DNA of 33,790 bases from Kiritimatiellia bacterium (GTDB taxonomy: Bacteria > Verrucomicrobiota > Kiritimatiellia > CAIQIC01 > Lenti-01). Location of the stretch: assembly GCA_017540905.1 (NCBI GenBank), contig JAFYAC010000008.1, positions 1 through 33,790 on the forward strand, written 5' to 3'. Positions 21,447 through 29,784 of this stretch are shown piece by piece; position 1 is the stretch's first letter, and the number at the start of each line of letters is the position of its first letter. The notes under the pieces are model-generated. The model was given only the letters and a program-made list of their open reading frames with translations, made no database searches and was not told where the DNA came from. Made by a program: the position numbers and the translations under genes.

Positions 21447-24410
21447 ATGAAAAAATTGCGCAAAGGTTGGTTGTTCGGGATCGCGGTGTCCGCGGTGCTG
21501 GCGGCGGGGGTGTGGTTCCGCGGGGCGGGGCTGTGGCACGGGCTGGACCAGGAGATCGTGTTCCATCCGGACGAACCCAAGCAGGTGAAGCGCCTCGAAT
21601 CCTACCTGCGCGGGGTGTACGTCCACCACGTCGGCAGCCGCTTCTACGACGGGTATCCCTACGGGCTGAACCGCGTGGACGAGGGCTTGTTGCGGGCCTG
21701 GCAGGGGCTCGCGGCCATGGCGGGGTCGTGGGCGGAAGGGAAGGGGAGCGTGTCGGCCGGCTTGCCGGACCACGTGGCGGTGTACCGCCAGGCGCGGGTC
21801 CTGCGGCTGCTGTACGGGATGGCGGCCGCGCTGCTGGTGTTCGCCGCCGCGCGCAGGTGGGGGGCGGGCCGGTGGGCGGCGCTGGCGGGCGCGGCGCTTT
21901 ACGCGGCGTCGCCCCTGGCGTCGCTGGTGTCGCACGCGGCGACGGGCGACATCGGGGTGGACCTGTCCGTGGCGGCGGCGCTCTACGCGGCGGCGGCGCT
22001 GGCGGTGGGCGGGCGCGCGGCGTGGTGGGTGGCCTTCGGCGCGGCGTGCGGCGCGGGCTGGGCGTGCAAGTTCCAGGGGGCGCTGGCCGCGTGGATGGCC
22101 GTCCCTCCGCTGCTGCTCGGGCTGCGGGACGGGTGGCGCGGCTGGAAGCGCCTGGCGGGGGCCGGGCTGCTGGCCGCGGCGGGGTTCGCCGGGGCGGCGG
22201 TGCTGCTGAATCCGGCGCTGGCGCTGGATACGTCGCGGGCGTGGAAGGACACATGGCAGAATTTCGGCTTCATCCAGAACTACGGAGTTCCTCCGGAGCG
22301 GCTGGCGTGGCCGTTCGGGCGGAAAGTGGCCTGGGGGCTGTCGCACAACGTTCCGTTCGTGGCGGGGTGCCTGGGGTGGGGGCTGGTGGCGGTGGGGCTG
22401 GCGGCATCGGCCGTGCTGGCGGGGGCGTCGTGGCGGAAGGCTCTGGGGCGCGTCGGGGCGGGGGACGCGGAAGTGGGCATCCCCGGGCCGGACGACCCGG
22501 CGGAGCCGGCGCCGACCCCGGAGGAGGCGCGCGCGGAAGCGGAGGCGTCGGCGCGGGCCTCGCGCTGGCTGCTGGGCATCGCGACGTTCCCGTGGCTGGC
22601 GTTCCTGCTGGCGACGGCGCTGAAGCTGGAGGTGCAGCCGTTCCACTTCACGTTCTTGGTCCCGCCGCTGGCGCTGGGCGTGGCGCTGGCCATTTCGTGG
22701 TGGACGGAGCCGCCGGACGGCGCGCCGCGCCCGCCGGCGGCGGCGGCGGCGCTGGCGCTGGCGGCGGCCGTGCTGGCGGAAGAGGCGTGCGGGGCGGCGC
22801 GGGAAGCGTTCTTCTGGCGGCGCCCGGACATCCGGGACGCGGCCCGCTTGCAGGCGGAGGCGGCATTCGGCGACGCGGGCTGGGGGATGGGGCGCCACGC
22901 CGGCAAGGCCCGCGGCATCAAGCGGTACTACGTGGAACCGGCCACGCTGCCGTGCTTCCGCAATGCCGCGTCCGTCCTGGCCTGCCCCGGGGAGGCCTGG
23001 CGCGAAGGCCAGGCGCTGTTGCCCGTCCCGCCGGTCCCGATGCCGTCCTCCGCCGGCGATTGCTGGATTTTCATGGACGGCCCGGTGTTCCCGCGCAGCG
23101 ACCGCATGTTCGCGGTGCCCGCCACCGGCAACGGCCACCGGCAGCCCGCGGCCGCGGCGGACGGGTCGCCGCTGTACGCCGACACGCTTTCGGCGCGCGG
23201 CGCCTGGACCGAGCGTATCCTGGCGTTCCCCGCCGCGCCGCGCAACCTGCGGATCGGGTTGCGCACGGGGCGCATGCCGGTCCGCTGCGAGGTGACCACC
23301 TCGCTGTCGGGCGCCGCCACCCCGCGGCTGCTTCCGCCGGAGAGCCAGACGGTGCTGGAACTGCCGCGCCCCGACCCCGTGTACGCCTTTGCGGCCGACG
23401 GGGAAGCCGGCCGCCCCGCGGTGTGGGCCTGCCGCCTGCGGGTGCGCGCCCAGCTCGGCCCGGTGTGGGTGACGGTGCTCGGCAGCCCCGAAGAGGAGGA
23501 GCTCTTCGCGCTGCACGGGCCCGGCGCCGCGCCCGCCGTGCATCCCGTGGCCGCCGATTTGCCGCTCTTTGCCGGGGAGCTCGAACGGATCCGCTACCTC
23601 GATTCCGCCGGACCCCTCGTCCTGCCCGCCGACGGCGATGCGCCGCTGCCGCCGCCCGTCCCCGGCGCCGGCCCCGGGCTGCCCGCCGGCCCCTATCTCT
23701 TCCGCGCCCGCGTGGATTCCCCCGCGCCGGCGGAGGTCTCGTTCCTGCTCGCCGACCGCAACGAAAGCGACGCGCCCGACGCGCTGCCCTCGGCCCGTTT
23801 CGCGGTGCCCGCCGGCGAGAGCGACATCGAGTGGCGCTTCCAGAAGCCCTACGCCCCCTACGGCGCGACCCTGCGGGCTTCGGCCGGCATCCCCGGCGTC
23901 ACGCTCCTCTCCTGGAACCTCAAGCCGGATCCCGTGGCGCTCGCGGCCGAAGGCGGCTACGTCCCCCCGCCGCCCGCCGCCCCGTTGCTCCCCGGCGGCG
24001 CAGACCCCGACGCGGTTCCCGCGACGCCGCTGGGCCTCTCCTACCCGGGCATCGGCACGCTGCTCGACATCCGGATCCCGGACGCCTGGCACGTCTCCGA
24101 CACCGTCCCCTACGCCGTGACCGTCCGCCTCGATCCGTCCATCCCCCACAAGCGGTTCGCCGAGCTGGCGTTTTTCCTGCATCTGGAAGACGCGAACGGC
24201 GGCCTGGCGTGGACGCTCGACTACAACCTCCCCGCGGCCACCTTCGAGGGCGGCCCGGTGCGGTGGAAACTCAACACCCCGAACCTCGCCCCCGGCACCT
24301 ACACGCTCACCGCCGGGCTCTTCGTCGCCCGCCACGGCAAGAAGGTCCCCTTCGCCCCCCACCGGCGTTCCATGGAAGTCAAGCGCGTGACCGTGCTGCC
24401 AGACGAGTGA
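21447..24410 (+). CDS. Large polytopic membrane protein, GT-C (PMT/ArnT-like) glycosyltransferase with extracytoplasmic C-terminal region
   Basis: 987 aa from ATG 21447. The first half has an N-terminal TM helix (GWLFGIAVSAVLAAGVWF), then the motif FHPDEPKQVKRL, the position of the catalytic acid in GT-C lipid-linked sugar transferases. About ten more hydrophobic helices follow, rich in Ala/Leu, ending near residue 470. The rest is soluble with aromatic, Pro-rich, strand-like sequence (PHKRFAELAFFLHLEDANGG, GTYTLTAGLFVAR), probably beta-sandwich domains outside the membrane. It may glycosylate surface proteins or lipids from polyprenyl-phosphate sugars; donor and acceptor are unknown. The gene appears monocistronic, and a palindromic element lies downstream. 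Confidence 0.75.
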   Translation: MKKLRKGWLFGIAVSAVLAAGVWFRGAGLWHGLDQEIVFHPDEPKQVKRLESYLRGVYVHHVGSRFYDGYPYGLNRVDEGLLRAWQGLAAMAGSWAEGKGSVSAGLPDHVAVYRQARVLRLLYGMAAALLVFAAARRWGAGRWAALAGAALYAASPLASLVSHAATGDIGVDLSVAAALYAAAALAVGGRAAWWVAFGAACGAGWACKFQGALAAWMAVPPLLLGLRDGWRGWKRLAGAGLLAAAGFAGAAVLLNPALALDTSRAWKDTWQNFGFIQNYGVPPERLAWPFGRKVAWGLSHNVPFVAGCLGWGLVAVGLAASAVLAGASWRKALGRVGAGDAEVGIPGPDDPAEPAPTPEEARAEAEASARASRWLLGIATFPWLAFLLATALKLEVQPFHFTFLVPPLALGVALAISWWTEPPDGAPRPPAAAAALALAAAVLAEEACGAAREAFFWRRPDIRDAARLQAEAAFGDAGWGMGRHAGKARGIKRYYVEPATLPCFRNAASVLACPGEAWREGQALLPVPPVPMPSSAGDCWIFMDGPVFPRSDRMFAVPATGNGHRQPAAAADGSPLYADTLSARGAWTERILAFPAAPRNLRIGLRTGRMPVRCEVTTSLSGAATPRLLPPESQTVLELPRPDPVYAFAADGEAGRPAVWACRLRVRAQLGPVWVTVLGSPEEEELFALHGPGAAPAVHPVAADLPLFAGELERIRYLDSAGPLVLPADGDAPLPPPVPGAGPGLPAGPYLFRARVDSPAPAEVSFLLADRNESDAPDALPSARFAVPAGESDIEWRFQKPYAPYGATLRASAGIPGVTLLSWNLKPDPVALAAEGGYVPPPPAAPLLPGGADPDAVPATPLGLSYPGIGTLLDIRIPDAWHVSDTVPYAVTVRLDPSIPHKRFAELAFFLHLEDANGGLAWTLDYNLPAATFEGGPVRWKLNTPNLAPGTYTLTAGLFVARHGKKVPFAPHRRSMEVKRVTVLPDE

Positions 24411-24508
24411 GCTGCGGCCGCGCCCGCGCCCGCGGCGGTTCCGGAAACGGCGTGGCCGCCGCCCGTTGGAGTTGTCAGGCGAGAAACTTCCCGTTTGATT
24501 GGCAGGCT

Positions 24509-24582
24509 GGTAGGGCCCGACCTCCGGGCGGGCCGTGCGTTTGGATTGACTGGATCGGGCCGCCCGGAGGTCGGCCCCTACC
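24509..24582. repeat. BIME-like 26-bp inverted repeat
   Basis: Arms 24509-24534 and 24557-24582 are near-perfect reverse complements (core GACCTCCGGGCGG) around a 22-nt loop. The element sits between the 3' ends of two convergent genes and could act as a bidirectional terminator. The rest of 24411-24619 shows no gene. Confidence 0.8.
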
Positions 24583-24619
24583 ACGCCGATGTACGAGAAA
24601 GCGGAAAACTACACCCGCT

Positions 24620-25159
24620 CTACAGGTTCCGGATGGTGTTGCCGCGGGTGTCGCTGATCGTGCTCATCAGGTTCGACGCCGTCGAGAACGATTCGTCGCG
24701 CCGGTCCACCAGGCTCTGCAAGCGCGTCATGTCGGCCTGCGACTCGTTGTTCAGGCCGTCGATTTTGCTCTTGACCTTCTGGATCCACTCCTCGACCTCG
24801 CACTTCGCCATTTGCCGTAGGGAGAAATCCAGACTGCCGAATATCTTGATGAGGAGGTTGAAGGAGTCCAGCGAGAGCGTCCCCGCACGGTCCCAACCGC
24901 CCGCGTTGGAGGAGAACTGGGATTGCAGGTTGGTGAGTTCCGCGAGGATGCCCCCGAGCTCGTCCAGCGTCTTGTTGCGGTTCCGGATGCGCGTGGTGAG
25001 CGGCGTGACTTCCTTCTCCACGGTGGCCGCCCGGTTTTCCGCGACGGCCACCATCAGGTCCTGGAAGTCGACCGGCTCGTCTTTGTACGTGTAGTCGCTG
25101 AAATCCACTCCCCAGGACTGGCTGAGGGTGACGGGGGTTTGGGTGTCGATGACGGACAT
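24620..25159 (-). CDS. Small helical protein of unknown function, paralogue of the upstream gene
   Basis: 179 aa; AAGGAG ribosome site 7 nt before ATG 25159. Mostly predicted helix and hydrophilic: TVEKEVTPLTTRIRNRNKTL, TRLQSLVDRRDESFSTASNL, ending STISDTRGNTIRNL. The last third resembles the upstream protein (SLQSYISKRDNAFSTAARVI), so the pair is paralogous. There is no signal peptide or TM segment. A weak resemblance to the C-terminal helices of type III secretion filament/translocator proteins (EspA/SseB type) is a guess only; no secretion genes are adjacent. The TAG stop is followed by AGCGG, the same TAGAGCGG end seen in the repeat elements. The two genes are 40 bp apart and form an operon. 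Confidence 0.8.
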   Translation of the reverse strand: MSVIDTQTPVTLSQSWGVDFSDYTYKDEPVDFQDLMVAVAENRAATVEKEVTPLTTRIRNRNKTLDELGGILAELTNLQSQFSSNAGGWDRAGTLSLDSFNLLIKIFGSLDFSLRQMAKCEVEEWIQKVKSKIDGLNNESQADMTRLQSLVDRRDESFSTASNLMSTISDTRGNTIRNL

Positions 25160-25199
25160 GGCGTGCTCCTTGTTCTGTGTCGGTTCCGGCGGCGTTCCT

Positions 25200-25760
25200 T
25201 CATCCCGAGATGTTGGAGATGGTGGAGGTGGCGGTGTTGCTGGCTTTCTTGATGACCCGGGCGGCGGTGGAAAAGGCGTTGTCCCGCTTGGAAATGTAGG
25301 ATTGCAGGGAGACGTTGTCCTGCTGGAGGTTGTTGTCCTCGACGTCGAGCGCGTACTGCACGTCGTTCTGCCCCCTCTGGAGGTTCCCGCGGGTCATCTG
25401 GTCCGTGTTGTGATTGAACACGAGCGTGATGCCGTAGCTCAGCGCCGTGCCGTTCACCCAGGCGGCGTTGTTGATCGAAACCGCGTCGCTCTGGCTCTGG
25501 TCTTTCACCGGCAACCGCGCAACGGCCTGGGCGAGGCACGAGAGGATTTCGCCGAGGTCCTCCACCTTCCGCTTGCGCTGGCGGACCACCTCGGCGTAGT
25601 TGCCCGCGAGTTGCTCGATGGCGACCGACTCCGTGAACGCGGCCGCGGCCAGCGCTTCCGCGTAGCTGTTGCCCTGGGCGCCGTTGACGGTGTAGTCGTA
25701 CTGCTTGATGCCGTAGACGGCGTCGCCCCGGATTTCGTTTGGCACGATGGTGGTGTTCAT
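25200..25760 (-). CDS. Small helical protein of unknown function, first gene of a paralogous pair
   Basis: 186 aa; AGGAGG ribosome site 7 nt before ATG 25760, a strong initiation signal. Starts MNTTIVPNEIRGDAVYGIKQ. It has two helical regions: EALAAAAFTESVAIEQLAGN running into VVRQRKRKVEDLGEILS, and a C-terminal VSLQSYISKRDNAFSTAARV. Between them is a less helical part (NNAAWVNGTALSYGITLVF). Its end aligns with the following gene's end. No known domain is recognised. The open frame continues far upstream, but the ribosome site decides this start. The gap 25761-25984 holds no convincing gene and only a weak promoter. Confidence 0.8.
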   Translation of the reverse strand: MNTTIVPNEIRGDAVYGIKQYDYTVNGAQGNSYAEALAAAAFTESVAIEQLAGNYAEVVRQRKRKVEDLGEILSCLAQAVARLPVKDQSQSDAVSINNAAWVNGTALSYGITLVFNHNTDQMTRGNLQRGQNDVQYALDVEDNNLQQDNVSLQSYISKRDNAFSTAARVIKKASNTATSTISNISG

Positions 25761-25984
25761 GGTCGGCCTCCTGACCGTTGCATACGGGAAAATAACCGAA
25801 AAGCCGGCCGTTGGAAAGCCCGAAATGGCGGATGCGGCGCAACGGCGGGAGGGCGCCGGAGGCGTCCGGCGGTGAATGGGGCGGTCTGTCTGGAAGGGGT
25901 GCCCATGGCGGTTTCCTGGTTGTGGTCCTTCGCCCCGCATACACGCGGGCGCCGGAAAGGTTACAACGCCCCCGCCGGATTCCG

Positions 25985-26836
25985 TCAGCCCGCCGCCGCC
26001 CCGCCGCCGCGCCAGGCCCAGAAGTGGTCCACCGGCCCGTGGCCCTTGCCGATCCGGTAGCCCGCGCCGGAACGGATCGCCTCCGTGATGTACGCCTTGG
26101 CGCGGCGCACCGCCTCCTCCAGCGGATGCCCCAGCGCCAGCTGGGCCGCGATCGCCGAGGAAAGCGTGCACCCCGTGCCGTGGTTGTTGCGCGTCGCGAT
26201 CCGTTCGCCGGGGAACTCCACCCAGCGGCCGCCGCCCGCGCCGTCCGCCGCGTACAGCAGGTCGTCGCTGTCCTCGCCCTCCGCCAGGTGCCCGCCCTTC
26301 ACCAGCGCGGCCGCGCAGCCGAAGCGCCGGCACAGCTCCGCCGCCCCCTCCCGCAGGTCCGCGCGGCGGCAGATCGGCCGCCCCAGCAGCACCGACGCCT
26401 CGGGCAGGTTCGGCGTGATGATCCGCGCCATCGGCAGCAGCTCCCCGCGCAGCGCCGCCGCCGCCTCGTCCCCCACCAGCCGGTCGCCGCTCTGCGCCAC
26501 CATCACCGGATCCAGCACGATCGGCACCCCGCGCGCGCTTTCCGCCAGCTGGCGCGCCACCGCCCGCACCAGCTCCGGCGTGCCCAGCATCCCGATCTTG
26601 ATCGCGTCCGCCCCGATGTCCTCCAGGCACGAGCGGATCTGCCCGCACACGAACTCCGGCGGCACTTCCCAGATGCCCGACACGCCCACCGTGTTCTCGT
26701 CGACCACCGCCGTCACCGCGCTCATCGCGTACGCCCCGCACGCGGAGATGGCCTTGATGTCCGCCTGGATGCCCGCCCCGCCGCTGCAGTCGCTGCCCGC
26801 GATGCTCAATACCCTCGGATATGTCTTTTCGCCCAT
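25985..26836 (-). CDS. thiD: Hydroxymethylpyrimidine / phosphomethylpyrimidine kinase
   Basis: 283 aa, the usual ThiD length. It phosphorylates HMP twice to HMP-PP for thiamine pyrophosphate synthesis. Ribokinase-like fold features: SIAGSDCSGGAGIQADIKAI (residues 11-30), DENTVGVSGIWEVPP, AIKIGMLG, VLDPVMVAQSGDRLV, TPNLPEASVLLG, LVKGGH and the anion-hole/ATP region NNHGTGCTLSSAIAAQL. The C-terminus is Gly/Ala-rich. The start is supported by AGAGG upstream. The promoter at 26896-26924 is strong, with the TTTCCCGTGATTGCAAA motif directly upstream. No other thiamine genes are nearby and no TPP riboswitch was recognised in the 60-nt leader. Confidence 0.95.
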   Translation of the reverse strand: MGEKTYPRVLSIAGSDCSGGAGIQADIKAISACGAYAMSAVTAVVDENTVGVSGIWEVPPEFVCGQIRSCLEDIGADAIKIGMLGTPELVRAVARQLAESARGVPIVLDPVMVAQSGDRLVGDEAAAALRGELLPMARIITPNLPEASVLLGRPICRRADLREGAAELCRRFGCAAALVKGGHLAEGEDSDDLLYAADGAGGGRWVEFPGERIATRNNHGTGCTLSSAIAAQLALGHPLEEAVRRAKAYITEAIRSGAGYRIGKGHGPVDHFWAWRGGGAAAG

Positions 26837-26895
26837 GCGCTGCCTCTTTCTGTTCTGCCGATGGCCTGTGTGCGCCTTCCCGGAAACGCCCCACC

Positions 26896-26924
26896 GCTAT
26901 ACCGCCTCCCCCTCCCCCCGTCAA
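26896..26924 (-). promoter_or_regulatory. thiD promoter
   Basis: Minus strand TTGACG (26924-26919), 17-bp spacer, TATAGC (26901-26896). The start near 26889 gives a leader of about 53 nt. Confidence 0.65.
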
Positions 26925-26936
26925 GCCCCGCCCACT

Positions 26937-26953
26937 TTTGCAATCACGGGAAA
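26937..26953 (-). promoter_or_regulatory. TTTCCCGTGATTGCAAA motif, copy 3, upstream of thiD
   Basis: Exact consensus on the minus strand, 12 bp upstream of the thiD -35 box and followed two bases later by TGGG. The position suits an activator or repressor site. Confidence 0.6.
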
Positions 26954-27001
26954 ACCTCGCGTTTCCTCCACTTTTCCACCCTCCCGCCGCCGCACGCCGG
27001 G

Positions 27002-27041
27002 TTTTCCAATGGTTGGAAAAAAAGTTTCCAATGGTTGGAAA
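27002..27041. repeat. Pair of TTCCAATGGTTGGAA palindromes, 22 bp apart
   Basis: Centres at 27011 and 27033. They lie upstream of thiD and downstream of the next gene. The rest of 26837-27245 shows GC-rich hairpins but no gene. Confidence 0.85.
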
Positions 27042-27210
27042 CTTCGCCATCCCCCCAAAATCGGCGGTCGGGAGGCCTTCGCCCGCCCGCTTCCTCCGCC
27101 CCGGCCGTGCACAATCATCCGCCGGAGCCTTGTCCCCCCTCCGCAATCCCCCCAAAAGACGGAATCCCCCCTCGCGCCGCTGCGCTCGCGGCGTGGGTCG
27201 TTTGTTTCGT

Positions 27211-27236
27211 GCGCGCCGCACCGCGGTGCGGCGCGC
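27211..27236. repeat. Perfect 26-bp palindrome next to a stop codon
   Basis: GCGCGCCGCACC, then GC at the centre and GGTGCGGCGCGC, a perfect inverted repeat with no loop. It lies 9 bp past the stop of the 27246 gene. There is no T run on either side, so a simple intrinsic terminator is not supported. Confidence 0.75.
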
Positions 27237-27245
27237 TTGCCCGGC

Positions 27246-28154
27246 CTACTTCGCCGGTCCGCCGGCCGTGCGGAGCCATTGCAAGGCCTGGTCTCGCAGG
27301 CGGGCGAGGGGCGCCGTGCGCGCCGGTTCCCGGAGGAAGCGGAGAAGTTCGCGCTTGGTGGCGTCCACGCGCTCGGGCGACGGTGCCGGCGGTGTGCGTC
27401 GGGCCCCTCCGCGGCGGCGCCGGCCACCGCCTTGGGCGGCGCGCCGGGCGGTCCGCCGCGCCGCGAGCAGCGGGGGAATGCCCAGTTTGGCGGCGACGTG
27501 GCGGGAAAGGCGGGTGTAGTTGCCGTGCTCGCGGAGGAGCTTGGCAAGGCGCCGGTGGGCGGAGACGTACTGGGACCGGAGGTCGGCGGGGAGGGGAATG
27601 TCCGGGGCGGTGCCGGGCAGCAACCACTCGAGGGGCAGGCGGTCGTCGAGGGCCAGGAGCTGGCGGAGGCGCTGGGCGAGCTTTTTGTAGCGGACAAGGG
27701 TGCTGTAGTTGATCGATACGCGGCGGTCGGAGAGCCAGCCCTTGAGGCCGGGAGCGCGGGCCTTGATGCGCTTTTGGCCGTTCTTGAGGGTCTTGCAGGA
27801 GATGCCCGAGTCGAGCGTGGGTTCCAGGTCCGCCAGGCGCGAGCCGAGGCGCAGCCGGATGGCCAGGGTGCGGGGCGCGATGGCGCCGTCGGCTTCGAGT
27901 TCTTCCGGCGTGGGGGCGCCGCGGAGGGAGGGGGCGTCGGGACGTTTTTCGCGGAGCCGTTGGCGGCGGCGGAGTTCGCCGAGGATCGCGCGTCCCGTCG
28001 CGGTGGCCAGGTAGGCGGTGAAGGCCGCCGTCCCGACGGCCAGGACGAGCGCGGCCGTGACGGGGAATGCGTAGCTCGGGCCAAGGGCGGGACCTTCTTC
28101 GATTTCGCGGAGGAAGGAGGCCGTTTCCCGGGTGGCGGACTTGAGGATGTTCAT
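27246..28154 (-). CDS. Conserved-looking protein of unknown function with one N-terminal TM segment
   Basis: 302 aa from ATG 28154. One hydrophobic helix spans about residues 28-50 (YAFPVTAALVLAVGTAAF). A basic cytoplasmic-type region follows, with LRLGSRLADLEPTLDSG, PGLKGWLSDRRVSINYST, RYKKLAQRLRQLL and DRLPLEWLLPG, then an Arg-rich low-complexity stretch near 235-260 and a final helical part. The KGWL...INYST...RYKKLAQRL pattern looks like a helix-rich, possibly DNA-binding, module seen in other gut PVC proteins, but I cannot name a family. The frame is open upstream; this start is chosen because it lies 6 nt below a very good promoter, implying a leaderless mRNA. It ends next to a 26-bp palindrome. 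Confidence 0.7.
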   Translation of the reverse strand: MNILKSATRETASFLREIEEGPALGPSYAFPVTAALVLAVGTAAFTAYLATATGRAILGELRRRQRLREKRPDAPSLRGAPTPEELEADGAIAPRTLAIRLRLGSRLADLEPTLDSGISCKTLKNGQKRIKARAPGLKGWLSDRRVSINYSTLVRYKKLAQRLRQLLALDDRLPLEWLLPGTAPDIPLPADLRSQYVSAHRRLAKLLREHGNYTRLSRHVAAKLGIPPLLAARRTARRAAQGGGRRRRGGARRTPPAPSPERVDATKRELLRFLREPARTAPLARLRDQALQWLRTAGGPAK

Positions 28155-28160
28155 GGGGCG

Positions 28161-28189
28161 AGTATGGGGGAGGGGACGGGGAATGTCAA
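28161..28189 (-). promoter_or_regulatory. Promoter of the TM-segment gene, leaderless geometry
   Basis: Minus strand TTGACA (28189-28184), 17-bp spacer, CATACT (28166-28161), 6 nt before the ATG at 28154. The motif at 28193-28209 abuts the -35. Confidence 0.65.
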
Positions 28190-28192
28190 GGA

Positions 28193-28209
28193 TTTCCCGT
28201 GTTTGCATG
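28193..28209 (+). promoter_or_regulatory. TTTCCCGTGTTTGCATG, variant motif, copy 4
   Basis: Three changes from TTTCCCGTGATTGCAAA. It lies 3 bp upstream of the leaderless promoter, in the opposite orientation to the gene. Confidence 0.45.
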
Positions 28210-28248
28210 AATGGATGCGGGCGCCCCGGGGAGGGGAAATGGCGGAAT

Positions 28249-29748
28249 TCAGATGCCGAGGTTGCCGGGGTTGAGCAGGCGCCGCGGGGAGAGGATGTCG
28301 CGGATGCGGCCCATGGCTCCGAGGGCGGCCGGGGTGTGCATCCGCCGCAGGAGGTCGGTCTTGGCCTTCCCGATGCCGTGCTCGGCGGAAAGGCTCCCCC
28401 CCCACGCCACGACGGATTCGGCAAAGGTCCGGAAAAGGGCCCGCCCGGCTTCCATGTCGGCTTCGCCGCGCGGCAGGATGTTGATGTGCAGGTGGTTGTC
28501 GCCGATGTGCCCGAACACGACGTGCTCCAGGCCGGAAGCGTCGAGTCCGGTGCGGTAGAGGCGGAGGACGTCGCCGAGGCGGTCGTCGGGGACGGCCATG
28601 TCGGAACCGAGCTTGACGATGGAGGGGACGGCGCAGCGCCGCTCGTCTAGGAGCGCGTTGACGCTTTCCGGCAACGCGTGCCGGAAGGTCTTGAACCGCT
28701 CCAGCAACGCCGGGGTGTCGGCCACGATGGCGGAGGACGGGTCGGTCCCGGCGGCTTCGAGGAGGTCGGAGGCCCGGAGCAGCGCTTCTTCCGCCGCCGT
28801 GGGGGAGCCGGCATGGAATTCGGCGTAGAGGGCGGCCCGGCCGGCGGGCGCGCCGTGCGCGACGGGGTCGTCCGTGCGGGCCCGCAGAAAGTCCATGGCG
28901 CGGGCGTCGAAGGCTTCCAGCGCGGCCAGCCGGGCCGACGGCGCCTCTCCGCCCCGGAAGGCGCCGCGCAGGGCGCGTACCGCGGCGGCCGCGAGATCGC
29001 CGTCGCCGGGGAACGCCAGCAGCGCCCAGCGTTCGGCCGGGGCCGGACGGAGTTGCAGGGTGGCCGCCGTCAGGATGCCGAGGGTGCCTTCGGCGCCGAT
29101 GAAAAGGTCCAGCGCATCCATGCCGGGGCGCAGATAGTAGCCGGCGGCGTTCTTGACGCGGGGGCGCTCCGGCAGTCCCGGGAGTTCCACGGGGCCCGAC
29201 GGCAGGGACAGCGCGAGCCCCTGGAGGCGGTCGCGTCCTCGCTCGAGGTCGAGCAGGCTGCCGTCTTCGAGAAGGATGCGGGCCGCGGCCACCGAATCGC
29301 GGACGGGGCCGTACAGGAAGGACATGGCCCCGGAGGCGTTGCAGGCGAACATGCCGCCGATCGAGGCGGAGGTTTCGGTCGGATCCGGCGAAAAGAACCA
29401 CCCGGGCGGGCAGGCGGCGCGTATTTCGGCGAGCGTGGCTCCGGGTCCGGCCAGGAGCCTAGGGGCTCCGGTGGCGGGGTCGGGCGGGGCCGGGAGGATG
29501 CGCTTCATGCGGGAAAAATCCATCGCGATGCCGCCGCGCGGGACGGCGCCGGCCGTGATTCCGGTGCGGGCGCCCTGCGGGGTCACGGGCAGGGATTCGG
29601 CGCGGGCGCGGGCGAGCACGGCGGCGACTTCGCCCTCGGTGGAGGGGAAGGCCATGAAGTTGGCCGTGCCCGAGCGGCGGGATTCGTCGCGGAAAAAACC
29701 GGCGTCGCCGGGAGTTGCGGGTCGCATGCAGGAGGGGAGGGCGTTCAT
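28249..29748 (-). CDS. FAD-binding oxidase, GlcD / D-lactate dehydrogenase family
   Basis: 499 aa from ATG 29748. N-terminal FAD_binding_4 (PCMH-type) domain: VTPQGARTGITAGAVPRGGI, NASGAMSFLYGPVRDSV, GAEGTLGILTAATLQLRP. The C-terminal FAD-oxidase domain has HIGDNHLHINILPRGEADM and SAEHGIGKAKTDLLRRM, then the end DILSPRRLLNPGNLGI. Members oxidise 2-hydroxy acids such as glycolate or D-lactate, passing electrons to quinones or partner iron-sulphur subunits; the substrate here is unknown. No GlcE/GlcF partner is present. The start is supported by a TGGACA promoter 7 nt above it (leaderless), with no ribosome site. The open frame upstream is not needed. Confidence 0.88.
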   Translation of the reverse strand: MNALPSCMRPATPGDAGFFRDESRRSGTANFMAFPSTEGEVAAVLARARAESLPVTPQGARTGITAGAVPRGGIAMDFSRMKRILPAPPDPATGAPRLLAGPGATLAEIRAACPPGWFFSPDPTETSASIGGMFACNASGAMSFLYGPVRDSVAAARILLEDGSLLDLERGRDRLQGLALSLPSGPVELPGLPERPRVKNAAGYYLRPGMDALDLFIGAEGTLGILTAATLQLRPAPAERWALLAFPGDGDLAAAAVRALRGAFRGGEAPSARLAALEAFDARAMDFLRARTDDPVAHGAPAGRAALYAEFHAGSPTAAEEALLRASDLLEAAGTDPSSAIVADTPALLERFKTFRHALPESVNALLDERRCAVPSIVKLGSDMAVPDDRLGDVLRLYRTGLDASGLEHVVFGHIGDNHLHINILPRGEADMEAGRALFRTFAESVVAWGGSLSAEHGIGKAKTDLLRRMHTPAALGAMGRIRDILSPRRLLNPGNLGI

Positions 29749-29755
29749 GGGGGCC

Positions 29756-29784
29756 AGCTTGGGGCAAGCCGGGGGATTTGTCCA
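29756..29784 (-). promoter_or_regulatory. Promoter of the FAD oxidase gene, leaderless geometry
   Basis: Minus strand TGGACA (29784-29779), 17-bp spacer, CAAGCT (29761-29756), 7 nt before the ATG. Similar to the weak -10 of mvaS (GAAGCT). Confidence 0.4.

Noticed and set aside
26837..26900. TPP riboswitch before thiD
   Set aside because: The leader is only about 53 nt and lacks the conserved TPP riboswitch core.
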